A stretch of DNA of 7,468 nt from Dehalococcoidales bacterium (GTDB lineage Bacteria > Chloroflexota > Dehalococcoidia > Dehalococcoidales > ARS1013): positions 1 to 7,468 of the forward strand of contig DAOWHE010000085.1 in the NCBI GenBank assembly GCA_030641585.1, read 5' to 3'. Of the stretch, positions 1 to 6,273 are shown in pieces. Positions within the stretch are counted from its first letter, which is position 1. Each line of letters opens with the position of its first letter. Under the pieces are notes generated by a model that saw nothing but the letters and a program-made list of their open reading frames with translations, was not told the origin of the DNA and ran no database searches. A program made the position numbers and the translations under genes.

Positions 1-185
1 CCTATCTTCCCCAAAGCCTCTATTGCTGCCCTTCGCACATCCCAATTCCCAAGGGCCCCAATGAGGGGCGCTACCGCCCTGGCATCCCCCATCTCCCCAA
101 GAGCCTTGGCGGCTGCCCTTCGCACACTGCCATCTTCACCCTTCAAGACCTTTATCAAGCCTTCAATATCTCTCTCGGTTTTCAT
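1..185 (-). CDS. HEAT-repeat (PBS lyase-like) protein, N-terminal part only
   Basis: The gene reads leftward from an ATG at 185-183 and is cut by the window edge after 61 codons. The visible protein begins MKTERDIEGLIKVLKGEDGS and then shows two helical repeat units. One, at about residues 20-45, has VRRAAAKALGEMGDARAVAP; the next starts near residue 49 with DVRRAAIEALGKI. The roughly 30-residue spacing and the D/G-x-V-R-R-A-A-x-x-A-L-G pattern are typical of HEAT-like repeats of the PBS-lyase type. Such repeats usually form a protein-protein interaction scaffold, so no enzymatic role can be assigned. The start lies only 3 nt after the nfnB stop and a GGGGG stretch 6 nt upstream can serve as its ribosome binding site, so it is probably the third gene of the nfnAB operon. 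Total length and C-terminal content are unknown. Confidence 0.75.
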   Translation of the reverse strand, partial: MKTERDIEGLIKVLKGEDGSVRRAAAKALGEMGDARAVAPLIGALGNWDVRRAAIEALGKI

Positions 186-188
186 CCT

Positions 189-1583
189 CTACCCCCTAAG
201 ATACTCATCAATATCGGCGGCGGCTCGCTTGCCAGCCCCCATAGCGCTGATTACCGTGGCCGAGCCGGTAACTATATCACCACCAGCCCAGACGCCGGGC
301 TTCTCCGCCCTGCCGGTGTCCTCATCAGCAACCACGGTGCCCCACTTGGAGGTCTTGAGACCCTCAGTAGTCTGGGCAATAAGGGGGTTGGGCGTGGTGC
401 CCAGGGCGACAACAACCACATCAACATCAATGATAAACTCGCTGCCCTCCTTAACAATCGGGCGACGCCGGCCACTCTCGTCAGGCTCACCAAGCTCCAT
501 CTGGTAGCACTCCATCCCAACCACCCAGTTTTTCTCATCACCCAGAAACCGCTTGGGATTGGTTAAGAACCTGAACTGGATGCCCTCCTCCATGGCATTC
601 TCCACCTCTTCACGGCGAGCGGGTATCTCCACTTCGGAGCGCCGATAGATAATATAGACCTCATCAGCACCGAGCCTCAAGGCACAGCGGGCTGAGTCCA
701 TAGCCACATTGCCACCACCAATTACGGCCACCCTTTTGCCCACCTTCACCGGGGTATCATATTCCGGGAACCGGTAGGCCTTCATCAGATTGACACGGGT
801 TAAAAATTCATTGGCTGAATAGATGCCGTTAAGGTTCTCGCCGGCTATGTTCATAAACATAGGCAGCCCGGCACCAGTGCCCAAAAAAACAGCCTGGTAG
901 CCACTCTCAAGTAACTCATCCACGGTATCAATCTTACCTATCACCGAGTTTAGTATAAGCTCAACTCCTAAAGAGGCAACATAGTCAACCTCAGCCTGAA
1001 CAATTTCTTTGGGCAAGCGGAACTCCGGGATGCCATAGGTCAGCACGCCACCAGCGACATGCAGTGCCTCAAAGATGGTAACACCGTGCCCCAATTTAGC
1101 CAGCTCAGCGGCGGCAGTAAGCCCAGCCGGCCCGGAGCCGACCACAGCCACCCGCTTGCCTGTCGGTTTCGGTAGCTTCGGTGAATTTACTCGCCCCATA
1201 TTAGCCCGCTCCCAGTCAGCCACAAACCGTTCCAGGCGACCAATAGCAATAGGCGCTCCCCTCTTATTGATAACGCAAGCAACCTCGCACTGAGTCTCCT
1301 GGGGACAGACCCGCCCGCAGATGCCGGGCAGGGCATTCTTACTTTTCAGTGCCCTTACTGCCCTCGGCATATCACCATCACGCATTGCCTCAACAAAACC
1401 AGGAATATCAACATTTACCGGGCAGCCAGCAACACAGTTGCGCTTGGGACACAGGATGCAGCGGTTGGCCTCAGCCAGAGCCTGCTTGAGACTGTATCCC
1501 AGAGCAACCTCACTGAAATTTTTAGCCCGTACCTCAGGCTCCTGCCTCGGCATCGGTACCCGGTTCAAATCAAGCTTGGCCAT
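189..1583 (-). CDS. nfnB: NfnB: large subunit of NADH-dependent ferredoxin:NADP+ oxidoreductase (GltD-like flavoprotein)
   Basis: This 464-residue protein belongs to the glutamate-synthase-small-subunit family. Eight cysteines near the N-terminus (C42, C45, C50, C54 and C89, C93, C99, C103) fit the two [4Fe-4S] clusters of the family. The FAD-binding motif is VVGSGPAG at about 147-154 and a second Rossmann motif VIGGGNVAMD at 287-296 should bind NADP(H). The C-terminal GVWAGGDIVTG motif (about 430-440) is the conserved flavin-contacting end. Length is normal. GltD of glutamate synthase is the main alternative, but no gltB large subunit is present, and the gene sits 24 nt after an NfnA-type gene, which favours Nfn. 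In Nfn enzymes this subunit carries the bifurcating FAD and couples NADH plus ferredoxin to NADP+ reduction in the cytoplasm. The ATG start has a good ribosome binding site, GGGAGTGAT, about 6 nt upstream. The HEAT-repeat gene follows after 3 nt. Confidence 0.9.
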   Translation of the reverse strand: MAKLDLNRVPMPRQEPEVRAKNFSEVALGYSLKQALAEANRCILCPKRNCVAGCPVNVDIPGFVEAMRDGDMPRAVRALKSKNALPGICGRVCPQETQCEVACVINKRGAPIAIGRLERFVADWERANMGRVNSPKLPKPTGKRVAVVGSGPAGLTAAAELAKLGHGVTIFEALHVAGGVLTYGIPEFRLPKEIVQAEVDYVASLGVELILNSVIGKIDTVDELLESGYQAVFLGTGAGLPMFMNIAGENLNGIYSANEFLTRVNLMKAYRFPEYDTPVKVGKRVAVIGGGNVAMDSARCALRLGADEVYIIYRRSEVEIPARREEVENAMEEGIQFRFLTNPKRFLGDEKNWVVGMECYQMELGEPDESGRRRPIVKEGSEFIIDVDVVVVALGTTPNPLIAQTTEGLKTSKWGTVVADEDTGRAEKPGVWAGGDIVTGSATVISAMGAGKRAAADIDEYLRG

Positions 1584-1607
1584 ATATAATCACTCCCAGA
1601 TTACAAT

Positions 1608-2447
1608 TTACGAATGAGTGCCATGCTGATGCTGACACTGCTCAAAGGAACGTTTCTCTTCGTCAAGGTAGATACGCTGTCGGGCCATGAGCAAATCCCA
1701 ATCAACCTGATGGCCGTCAAAATCGGGCCCATCCACGCAGACAAAGCGGGTAGCACCAGAAACTGCAACCCGACAGCAGCCACACATACCAGTACCATCA
1801 ACCATTATTGGGTTTAGGCTGACAATAGTTTTAACACCAAAGGGCTCGGTGGTCTTAGCACAGAACTTCATCATAACGGTCGGCCCAATGGCAATAACCC
1901 GAGAAATCTTCCCATCACCGCTAAGCAGTTCCCTAAGCGGCTCTGTTACCAGCCCTTTACGGCCGTAAGAGCCATCGTCAGTGGTTACTATTAGCCGGTC
2001 GCTGACCCGGCGCAGCTCATCTTCCCAGAAAATAAGGTTTTTACTGCGTGCCCCCATAATTGAGATGACCCTGTTTCCAGCCTGTCTCATAGCTCTGGCA
2101 ATGGGCATTATGGTGGCCACAGCAAAGCCGCCGGCGACACAGACCACAGTGCCAAATTTTTCAATGTGGGTGGGCAGTCCCAGTGGCCCAACAAAATCAG
2201 TAATAGAGTCGCCGGCCCCAAGTTGAGCCAAGCGGTTGGTGGTTGTGCCCACTTCCATAAAGACAACGGTGACACTACCCTCTTTTCTATCCCAATCGGC
2301 AATGGTGAGCGGGATACGCTCACCCCGCTCATCAATCCTTACGATGACAAACTGCCCGGCTTGAGCCTTGCCAGCTACCTTAGGCGCCGCCACCTTAAAC
2401 GAATGGATTTTGGGCACCAGGTCTTGCCTTAGTAAAATCTGATTCAA
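1608..2447 (-). CDS. nfnA: NfnA: small subunit of NADH-dependent ferredoxin:NADP+ oxidoreductase (ferredoxin-NADP reductase type)
   Basis: The 279-residue product matches the ferredoxin-NAD(P) reductase-like subunits also named SudB or dihydroorotate dehydrogenase electron-transfer (PyrK-like) proteins. A beta-barrel FAD domain carries RIPLTI at 44-49. The nucleotide-binding domain starts near VCVAGGFAVATIMP (102-115) and continues through GARSKN (132-137) and TDDGSYGRKGLVTEPL (156-171), a family hallmark. A C-terminal [2Fe-2S] site is formed by C222, C224 or C225, and C237; D217 in VDGTGMCGCC is a candidate for the aspartate ligand described for Nfn. The start is a TTG: no in-frame ATG lies nearby, GGGGGT lies about 10 nt upstream, and MNQILLRQDLVPKIH is the expected family N-terminus. 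The protein ends in an unusual Cys/His-rich tail, CQHQHGTHS. It is first in the leftward operon with nfnB. PyrK is less likely because no pyrD is adjacent. Confidence 0.9.
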   Translation of the reverse strand: MNQILLRQDLVPKIHSFKVAAPKVAGKAQAGQFVIVRIDERGERIPLTIADWDRKEGSVTVVFMEVGTTTNRLAQLGAGDSITDFVGPLGLPTHIEKFGTVVCVAGGFAVATIMPIARAMRQAGNRVISIMGARSKNLIFWEDELRRVSDRLIVTTDDGSYGRKGLVTEPLRELLSGDGKISRVIAIGPTVMMKFCAKTTEPFGVKTIVSLNPIMVDGTGMCGCCRVAVSGATRFVCVDGPDFDGHQVDWDLLMARQRIYLDEEKRSFEQCQHQHGTHS

Positions 2448-2453
2448 TTATTC

Positions 2454-2483
2454 TTTACCCCCACATTTTGTAGAACTTATAAT
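2454..2483 (+). promoter_or_regulatory. Candidate distal promoter for remA-gmk
   Basis: TTTACC (2454-2459, 4 of 6) and a perfect TATAAT (2478-2483) are separated by 18 nt. A transcript from here would carry a leader of about 110 nt before remA and would overlap the leader of nfnA in antisense. The region is AT-rich, so a chance TATAAT is possible. Confidence 0.3.
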
Positions 2484-2497
2484 TTACCATCAAATAG

Positions 2498-2527
2498 AGT
2501 ATAAATCAACCCGTTGGCGGTTGCCAA
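2498..2527 (-). promoter_or_regulatory. Predicted sigma70-type promoter of nfnAB
   Basis: On the minus strand, TTGGCA (2527-2522, 5 of 6 to TTGACA) is followed after 18 nt by TATACT (2503-2498, 5 of 6 to TATAAT). Transcription would begin near 2491 and give a leader of about 44 nt before the TTG start of nfnA. It is found by eye only; the match quality and position make it the best candidate for this operon. Confidence 0.5.
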
Positions 2528-2552
2528 ATCGTCATTAAGGGTATAAGATAAT
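2521..2552 (+). promoter_or_regulatory. Candidate proximal promoter for remA-gmk
   Basis: TTGCCA (2521-2526) can act as a -35 box on the plus strand. Three overlapping -10 options follow: TATAAG (15-nt spacer), TAAGAT (17-nt spacer) and GATAAT (20-nt spacer). None combines a good box with a good spacing, so this is tentative. The -35 box shares five bases with the opposite-strand -35 box of nfnAB. Confidence 0.25.
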
Positions 2553-2600
2553 AGGCACTCAGCAGTAAAGCGAAGACTAGGCTTTGAGAGGTTAACGTTA

Positions 2601-2894
2601 ATGACTATAGAAATGGTTCACATCGGCTTCGGCAACATCTTGGCAATGAGCAGGGTTATTGCCATAGCTTCACCAAACTCAGCACCTACCAAGCGTACCA
2701 TTCAGGAAGCGAGAAACAAGGGACTACTGATTGATATGACCAATGGCAGAAGAACCAAGGCCGTTGTCTTCGCTGACAGTAGCCACATTGTCCTGGCGGC
2801 TCTAGCCCCGGAAACCATCACCGGCCGGCTCCAGACGAGCCGCGGCACCTCAGTGCTGAGACCAGAGCAAAGCGATGCAAAAGACGAGCTATGA
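2601..2894 (+). CDS. remA: RemA-like DNA-binding regulator (DUF370, extracellular matrix regulator family)
   Basis: This 97-residue protein matches the RemA/YlzA family almost end to end: VHIGFGNILAMSRVIAI at 6-22, SAPTKRTIQEARNKGLLIDMT around 27-47, GRRTKAVV at 49-56, then APETITGRL at 69-77. B. subtilis RemA is a small oligomeric DNA-binding protein controlling biofilm matrix and osmoprotectant genes, and from memory its R18, R50 and R51 are needed for DNA binding. Arginines occur here at exactly 18, 50 and 51. The last 20 residues are a non-conserved polar tail. The ATG at 2601 is supported by GAGAGG at 2586-2591, nine nt upstream. The gene overlaps gmk by 20 bp, an arrangement also seen in Bacillus (remA-gmk-rpoZ), although no rpoZ follows here. 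Its targets in this organism cannot be read from the sequence. Confidence 0.9.
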   Translation: MTIEMVHIGFGNILAMSRVIAIASPNSAPTKRTIQEARNKGLLIDMTNGRRTKAVVFADSSHIVLAALAPETITGRLQTSRGTSVLRPEQSDAKDEL

Positions 2895-3552
2895 AAGCTG
2901 GGACCGACTAAACCCAGCTACCAAGCCGTTACTCCTGGTCATCTCCGGCCCCTCAGGCGCCGGTAAGGATGCTGTTTTGACCAGGATGAAGCAGCTGGGC
3001 TGCCCTCTTCACTACATAGTGACTGTAACCACACGCCCTCAGCGCTCCAATGAGAGAGCCAATGTAGATTATCACTTTGTCTCAGGGGAAAGCTTCCAGA
3101 AGATGATTGAGCATGGGGAACTATTAGAGTGGGCCAATGTCTATGGCAACTGGTATGGGGTGCCGAAACAATCAGTCAAGGAGGCACTGGAGAAGGGGCA
3201 AGACACCATTGTAAAGGTTGACATTCAAGGAGCGGCCACTATTAGAAAGCTCCTGCCTCAAGCAGTATTTATATTTCTGGTGCCGCCGTCAATGCCAGAG
3301 CTTGCCACCAGACTCAAACAGCGCAACACCGAATCAACTGCTTCCTTAGCCCTACGCCTGAAAACCGCTGAGGAGGAGGTAAAAAAGATCCCCCTGTTTG
3401 ACTTTGTAGTAATAAGCAAGCAAGACGGGATTGACCAAGTGATATCGGACATTTCAGCTATTATTACCGCCGAAAAGTGCCGGGTAACCCCCAGGGAGAT
3501 TAAGCTACAGGCTCCCAATTACAGCAAACCGAGCAGTGAGGCTAACAGGTAA
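2875..3552 (+). CDS. gmk: Guanylate kinase
   Basis: Guanylate kinase phosphorylates GMP (and dGMP) to GDP with ATP in the cytoplasm. The 225-residue product has the P-loop GPSGAGKD at 25-32, the GMP-binding segment TTRPQRSNE (52-60) with YHF (66-68), GELLEWANVYGNWYGVP (81-97) and the Walker-B-like KVDIQGA (114-120). The lid and C-terminal helix, with RLKQRNTES (146-154) and EEEVKKIPLFDFVVIS (166-181), are complete. An Asp replaces the more usual Ser/Thr directly after the P-loop Lys. The ATG at 2875 lies inside the end of remA (20-bp overlap), which suggests translational coupling; the Shine-Dalgarno match there is weak. About 24 residues precede the P-loop, more than in many homologues. The 3' end overlaps the convergent pit gene by 34 bp. 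Confidence 0.95.
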   Translation: MQKTSYESWDRLNPATKPLLLVISGPSGAGKDAVLTRMKQLGCPLHYIVTVTTRPQRSNERANVDYHFVSGESFQKMIEHGELLEWANVYGNWYGVPKQSVKEALEKGQDTIVKVDIQGAATIRKLLPQAVFIFLVPPSMPELATRLKQRNTESTASLALRLKTAEEEVKKIPLFDFVVISKQDGIDQVISDISAIITAEKCRVTPREIKLQAPNYSKPSSEANR

Positions 3553-4511
3553 CCCAGCCCACCACAGATGGGAAAGGTTATTATCCAGGCGGTGACAATG
3601 TTCCTGGCTATCCCCCAGCGCACTGCTGAGAACCGCTGGGTAGACCCCACCCCCATAATGGATGAGCTTATGCAGTGGGTGGTGCTTACCGGAATACCTA
3701 GAAGTGAGGCTGCCTCAATAACAGTTGCCGCTGAGACCTCAGCGGCAAAGCCGTTAACCGGGCGAAGAGTAGTAACCTTAAGCCCCAGTGTTTTAATAAC
3801 CCGCCAGCCGCCAACGGCCATCCCCGAGCTAATAGCCAGAGCGGATATTATTATAACCCACCACGGGATATGGTCCCAGCTAGCATACCCGGCAGAAACC
3901 AGTGCCATGGTGATAATGCCTATCGGCATCTGCCCATCATTCTTGCCATGGCTATAGGCCATAAAGGCAGCCGAAAGAACCTGCAGATTGCCAAAAATGA
4001 CTCTTACCCTGGCCGGAAGACTCTTGCGAAAGAGCCACAGAAGGCTCACCATCAGGGCAAAACCGCCGATAAAGCCAAGGACTGGTGCCGAAACCACTGC
4101 CGACATAACCTGCCCCAATTTGGCCCAGTTCACCGCCCCAGTACCAGCCAAGGCTATCCCTGCGGCCGCCAGGGCAGCGATAAAGCCATGGGTCAAACTT
4201 ACCGGCAGGCCATAGTAAGTAGCTAGACTCGTCCAGATGATAACCGCCGCCAGGGCGGCAATTATTGTCTGATATGAGATTGCACCTTCAACTAGAATTC
4301 CTTTGCCAATAGTATGAGCAACAGCGGTGCCGGTGGCAGCACCGGCCATGTTAAAAATGGCAGCCATTACTATTGCCCTTCTCGGGGAAAGGACTCGGGT
4401 GCCGATGACTGTAGCTATGGCATTAGCGGCATCATTAAAGCCGTTAACAACACCAAAACCGAGAGCCAGAATGATAATAAGAACAAGAACCCATAGGGAG
4501 GGGTCAGGCAT
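3519..4511 (-). CDS. pit: PiT-family low-affinity inorganic phosphate permease
   Basis: The 330-residue product is a polytopic membrane protein with about ten hydrophobic segments. It carries the duplicated PiT signature. In the N-terminal half are GFNDAANAIATVIGTRVL at 24-41 and GLPVSLTH at 101-108. In the C-terminal half are YSHGKNDGQ at 186-194 and GIPVSTTHCISSSIMGVG at 272-289. This family moves phosphate inward with H+ or Na+; several bacterial members carry it as a neutral metal-phosphate complex. Length fits the short bacterial and archaeal branch. The ATG at 4511-4509 overlaps the end of the upstream DUF47 gene by 8 bp, so the two are probably translationally coupled, with GAGGGGG about 12 nt upstream. 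DUF47-pit pairing is common and the accessory protein is thought to regulate the permease. The stop lies inside the convergent gmk gene. The coupling ion cannot be decided from the sequence. Confidence 0.92.
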   Translation of the reverse strand: MPDPSLWVLVLIIILALGFGVVNGFNDAANAIATVIGTRVLSPRRAIVMAAIFNMAGAATGTAVAHTIGKGILVEGAISYQTIIAALAAVIIWTSLATYYGLPVSLTHGFIAALAAAGIALAGTGAVNWAKLGQVMSAVVSAPVLGFIGGFALMVSLLWLFRKSLPARVRVIFGNLQVLSAAFMAYSHGKNDGQMPIGIITMALVSAGYASWDHIPWWVIIISALAISSGMAVGGWRVIKTLGLKVTTLRPVNGFAAEVSAATVIEAASLLGIPVSTTHCISSSIMGVGSTQRFSAVRWGIARNIVTAWIITFPICGGLGYLLASLLGLL

Positions 4512-5133
4512 GCTTGAGGGCTACCCCCTCAAGGACATTAGCCACATCCTCACACCTGTCAGTGGCGCTCTCCATATGCTCATAAATCTCTCGCCACTTG
4601 ATAATATAGGCCGTATCTTTGGCCTCATCAAATAGCTCACCCAGCGCCGAGCGGAATATCTTGTCAGCCATGTTCTCCAGCCGGTTAAGCTCAACGCAGT
4701 GATCTAAAACCTTTTTTAACTCAGAACGACGCCTGAGCATTGGCACCGCCCTTTCTATCTCAACCGCCGCCTGCACTATGATATCGGCAAGCTCTTTGGC
4801 TCTCTGGGTGGGCTGGTCTATCTTATAGATAAGGATGGCATCAGCGGCGGCATGGATAAAATCGGTAACATCATCCATGATATGAGACAGCAGTGCTATA
4901 TCCTCGCGGTCAAATGGGGTAACAAAGGTGCGATGAAGCTGGGCTACAATCTGATGGGTAATTGAATCCCCCTCATGCTCCAGCTCAGTTATCTCGGCCA
5001 CCTTTATGGCAACATTTTCCCAGTTATCAAGCAACTCTTTTAGTCCCCGAGCGGTCTTTACCATATTCCGGGCGCTCTTTTCAAAAAGGTCAAAAAATTT
5101 CTCCTCGCGGGGAATAAAGGGGAACTTAAACAA
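4504..5133 (-). CDS. DUF47 / PhoU-like phosphate transport accessory protein
   Basis: The protein is 209 residues when read from the TTG at 5133-5131. I chose this start over the TTG at 5157 because a strong AGGAGG (5146-5141) lies 7 nt upstream, and the resulting N-terminus MFKFPFIPREEKFFDLFE is the usual DUF47 beginning. The upstream alternative would place the ribosome binding site inside the coding region. The fold should be an all-helical PhoU-like bundle of two similar halves. Conserved acidic motifs include LEHEGDSITH at 51-60, TPFDREDI (72-79) with MDDVTDFIH (86-94), LENMAD (152-157) and ATDRCEDVANVLE (190-202); such residues bind metal ions in PhoU relatives. It overlaps pit by 8 bp, supporting a role as a cytoplasmic partner of the Pit permease. 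The exact biochemical function of DUF47 proteins is not settled. Confidence 0.88.
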   Translation of the reverse strand: MFKFPFIPREEKFFDLFEKSARNMVKTARGLKELLDNWENVAIKVAEITELEHEGDSITHQIVAQLHRTFVTPFDREDIALLSHIMDDVTDFIHAAADAILIYKIDQPTQRAKELADIIVQAAVEIERAVPMLRRRSELKKVLDHCVELNRLENMADKIFRSALGELFDEAKDTAYIIKWREIYEHMESATDRCEDVANVLEGVALKHA

Positions 5134-5140
5134 AAGGGAA

Positions 5141-5146
5141 CCTCCT
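5141..5146 (-). promoter_or_regulatory. Ribosome binding site that fixes the DUF47 start
   Basis: AGGAGG on the minus strand is a full anti-16S match placed 7 nt before the TTG at 5133. It decides between two in-frame TTG codons eight codons apart. Confidence 0.8.
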
Positions 5147-5215
5147 CTGCCAGGCAAAATGCATCTTGAGATTAGTGGGCCACATCATAATCAGGCAACC
5201 AGTAAAACTACCACT

Positions 5216-5244
5216 TTAACTTCAGGTAGAGTTTAGGCTAAAAT
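5216..5244 (+). promoter_or_regulatory. Candidate promoter of the CDF exporter gene
   Basis: TTAACT (5216-5221, 4 of 6) and TAAAAT (5239-5244, 5 of 6) are 17 nt apart. Transcription would begin near 5251 and give a leader of about 30 nt. The -10 box falls within the spacer of the opposite-strand promoter, so the two would compete. Confidence 0.38.
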
Positions 5245-5259
5245 ATAGATAGCTGTCAA
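5230..5259 (-). promoter_or_regulatory. Candidate promoter of the DUF47-pit operon
   Basis: On the minus strand a perfect TTGACA (5259-5254) is followed after 18 nt by TAAACT (5235-5230, 4 of 6). The implied start near 5223 gives a leader of about 90 nt before the TTG at 5133. The weak -10 box leaves room for activation or for another promoter nearer the gene. Confidence 0.42.
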
Positions 5260-5280
5260 GACAAGATACGGAGAACATTG

Positions 5281-6213
5281 TTGACTAAGCATACTCATCA
5301 CCGGGCGTTGCCGGTAGCCAGCAAACTTAAGTTTGGCATCATGCTTACCAGTTTCATTCTGGTAGCCGAAGTCGCCGGCGGGCTTTTATCCCACAGCCTA
5401 GCTCTACTTGCCGATGCCGGGCATGTATTTACCGATGTTATCGCTCTTTCCCTGAGCTGGTATGGCGTAAGACAGGCAGAACGCCCCGCCAGCCACGGTA
5501 TGACCTTTGGCTATCACCGGGTAGGAGTAATAATTGCTGTGCTAAACGCTATCAGCATCTTTGCCATCGCCGCTGTCATTTTTTACGAAGCCTCCCAGCG
5601 CCTGGGGCAACCACCAGAGGTTAATAGCCTGCTCATGCTAACCGTAGCCATAGTGGGTCTCGCCGTCAATCTCTTAGTTGCCTTCTGGCTAAGAGAGGAA
5701 CGGCGAAGTAACCTCAATGTGCGCAGCGCCTTCTGGCATGCCCTGGGTGATGCCTTAGCTTCAATAGGCGTCATCCTTGGTGGCATCATTATACTACTTA
5801 CCGGATGGTTCGTAGTCGACCCGATTATCAGCGTCCTTATTGGCCTGATTATTATTCTGGCTGCCTGGCGTATATTTAAGGAAGGTCTGAGAGTTCTTCT
5901 AGAGGCTACACCACCTGAGATAGATGTAAAAAAGCTGGTAGATACCCTGGGCCAGGTGCCGAGAGTAAGGGATGTACACGATATTCACGTCTGGAGCATT
6001 AGCCCAGAACTACATGCCATGAGCTGCCATGTGCTTATTGATGACCTGCCCACCAGTGAGGCAGCCGCCATCCGCCAGAAGATTGAAGATGTGCTCCGAC
6101 AGCAATATGACATTGAACACTCAACTGTCCAGATGGAGTGTGAGCAGTGCAGTACCAACGATATTTTATGCAAATTGCGCATTGGCAAGCGAGGAGATAA
6201 GGGAAGTACATGA
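5281..6213 (+). CDS. Cation diffusion facilitator (CzcD/ZitB-like) divalent metal exporter
   Basis: Two TTG codons are adjacent (5278 and 5281). I prefer 5281 because GGAG (5270-5273) is then 7 nt away; this gives 310 residues. The protein has a short His-containing N-terminus (TKHTHH), six hydrophobic segments and a cytoplasmic C-terminal domain, the normal CDF layout and length. Transport-site residues are visible in helix II, LADAGHVFTD (H48, D52), and helix V, FWHALGDALAS (H153, D157). This HD-HD set is typical of zinc/cadmium-selective members such as ZitB, CzcD and ZnT proteins. The C-terminal domain has VRDVHDIHVWSISPELHAMS (about 229-248), HSTVQMECEQC (280-290) and a further Cys at 297. 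CDF exporters act as dimers exchanging metal for H+. The gene is divergent from the DUF47-pit operon. Metal specificity is inferred, not shown. Confidence 0.92.
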   Translation: MTKHTHHRALPVASKLKFGIMLTSFILVAEVAGGLLSHSLALLADAGHVFTDVIALSLSWYGVRQAERPASHGMTFGYHRVGVIIAVLNAISIFAIAAVIFYEASQRLGQPPEVNSLLMLTVAIVGLAVNLLVAFWLREERRSNLNVRSAFWHALGDALASIGVILGGIIILLTGWFVVDPIISVLIGLIIILAAWRIFKEGLRVLLEATPPEIDVKKLVDTLGQVPRVRDVHDIHVWSISPELHAMSCHVLIDDLPTSEAAAIRQKIEDVLRQQYDIEHSTVQMECEQCSTNDILCKLRIGKRGDKGST

Positions 6214-6273
6214 TTTTATGCGAAACATTTCACCGGATCCTGAACTCTGCTTTGAGATTATCCTTTTTAACTA

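Noticed and set aside
61..507. 148-codon plus-strand frame opposite the HEAT gene and nfnB
   Set aside because: The opposite strand carries strongly conserved NfnB and HEAT motifs in this stretch; the frame has a Ser/Pro-rich, low-information translation and no ribosome binding site.
189..1583. Assignment as GltD of NADPH glutamate synthase
   Set aside because: Sequence alone would allow it, but the gene follows an NfnA-type subunit by 24 nt and no glutamate synthase large subunit is present, so NfnB is better supported.
3494..3516. GGGAG / CTCCC inverted repeat near the gmk-pit junction as a bidirectional terminator
   Set aside because: The stem is only 5 bp with a 13-nt loop, and neither strand has a T-run after it.
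3568..4226. Overlapping plus-strand frames (118-129 codons) opposite pit
   Set aside because: They mirror the conserved PiT transmembrane coding sequence, have no family features and no promoter or start signal.
5148..5156. TGCC-A-GGCA palindrome upstream of DUF47 as a metal-regulator operator
   Set aside because: It is too short and lies in the leader directly before the ribosome binding site; no matching half-sites or repeat copies were seen.
6214..6273. Terminator after the CDF gene (GGATCC region followed by a T5 run)
   Set aside because: Only 3-4 bp of pairing can be drawn (GGAT with ATCC across about 20 nt); the T-run at 6264-6268 lacks a real stem.
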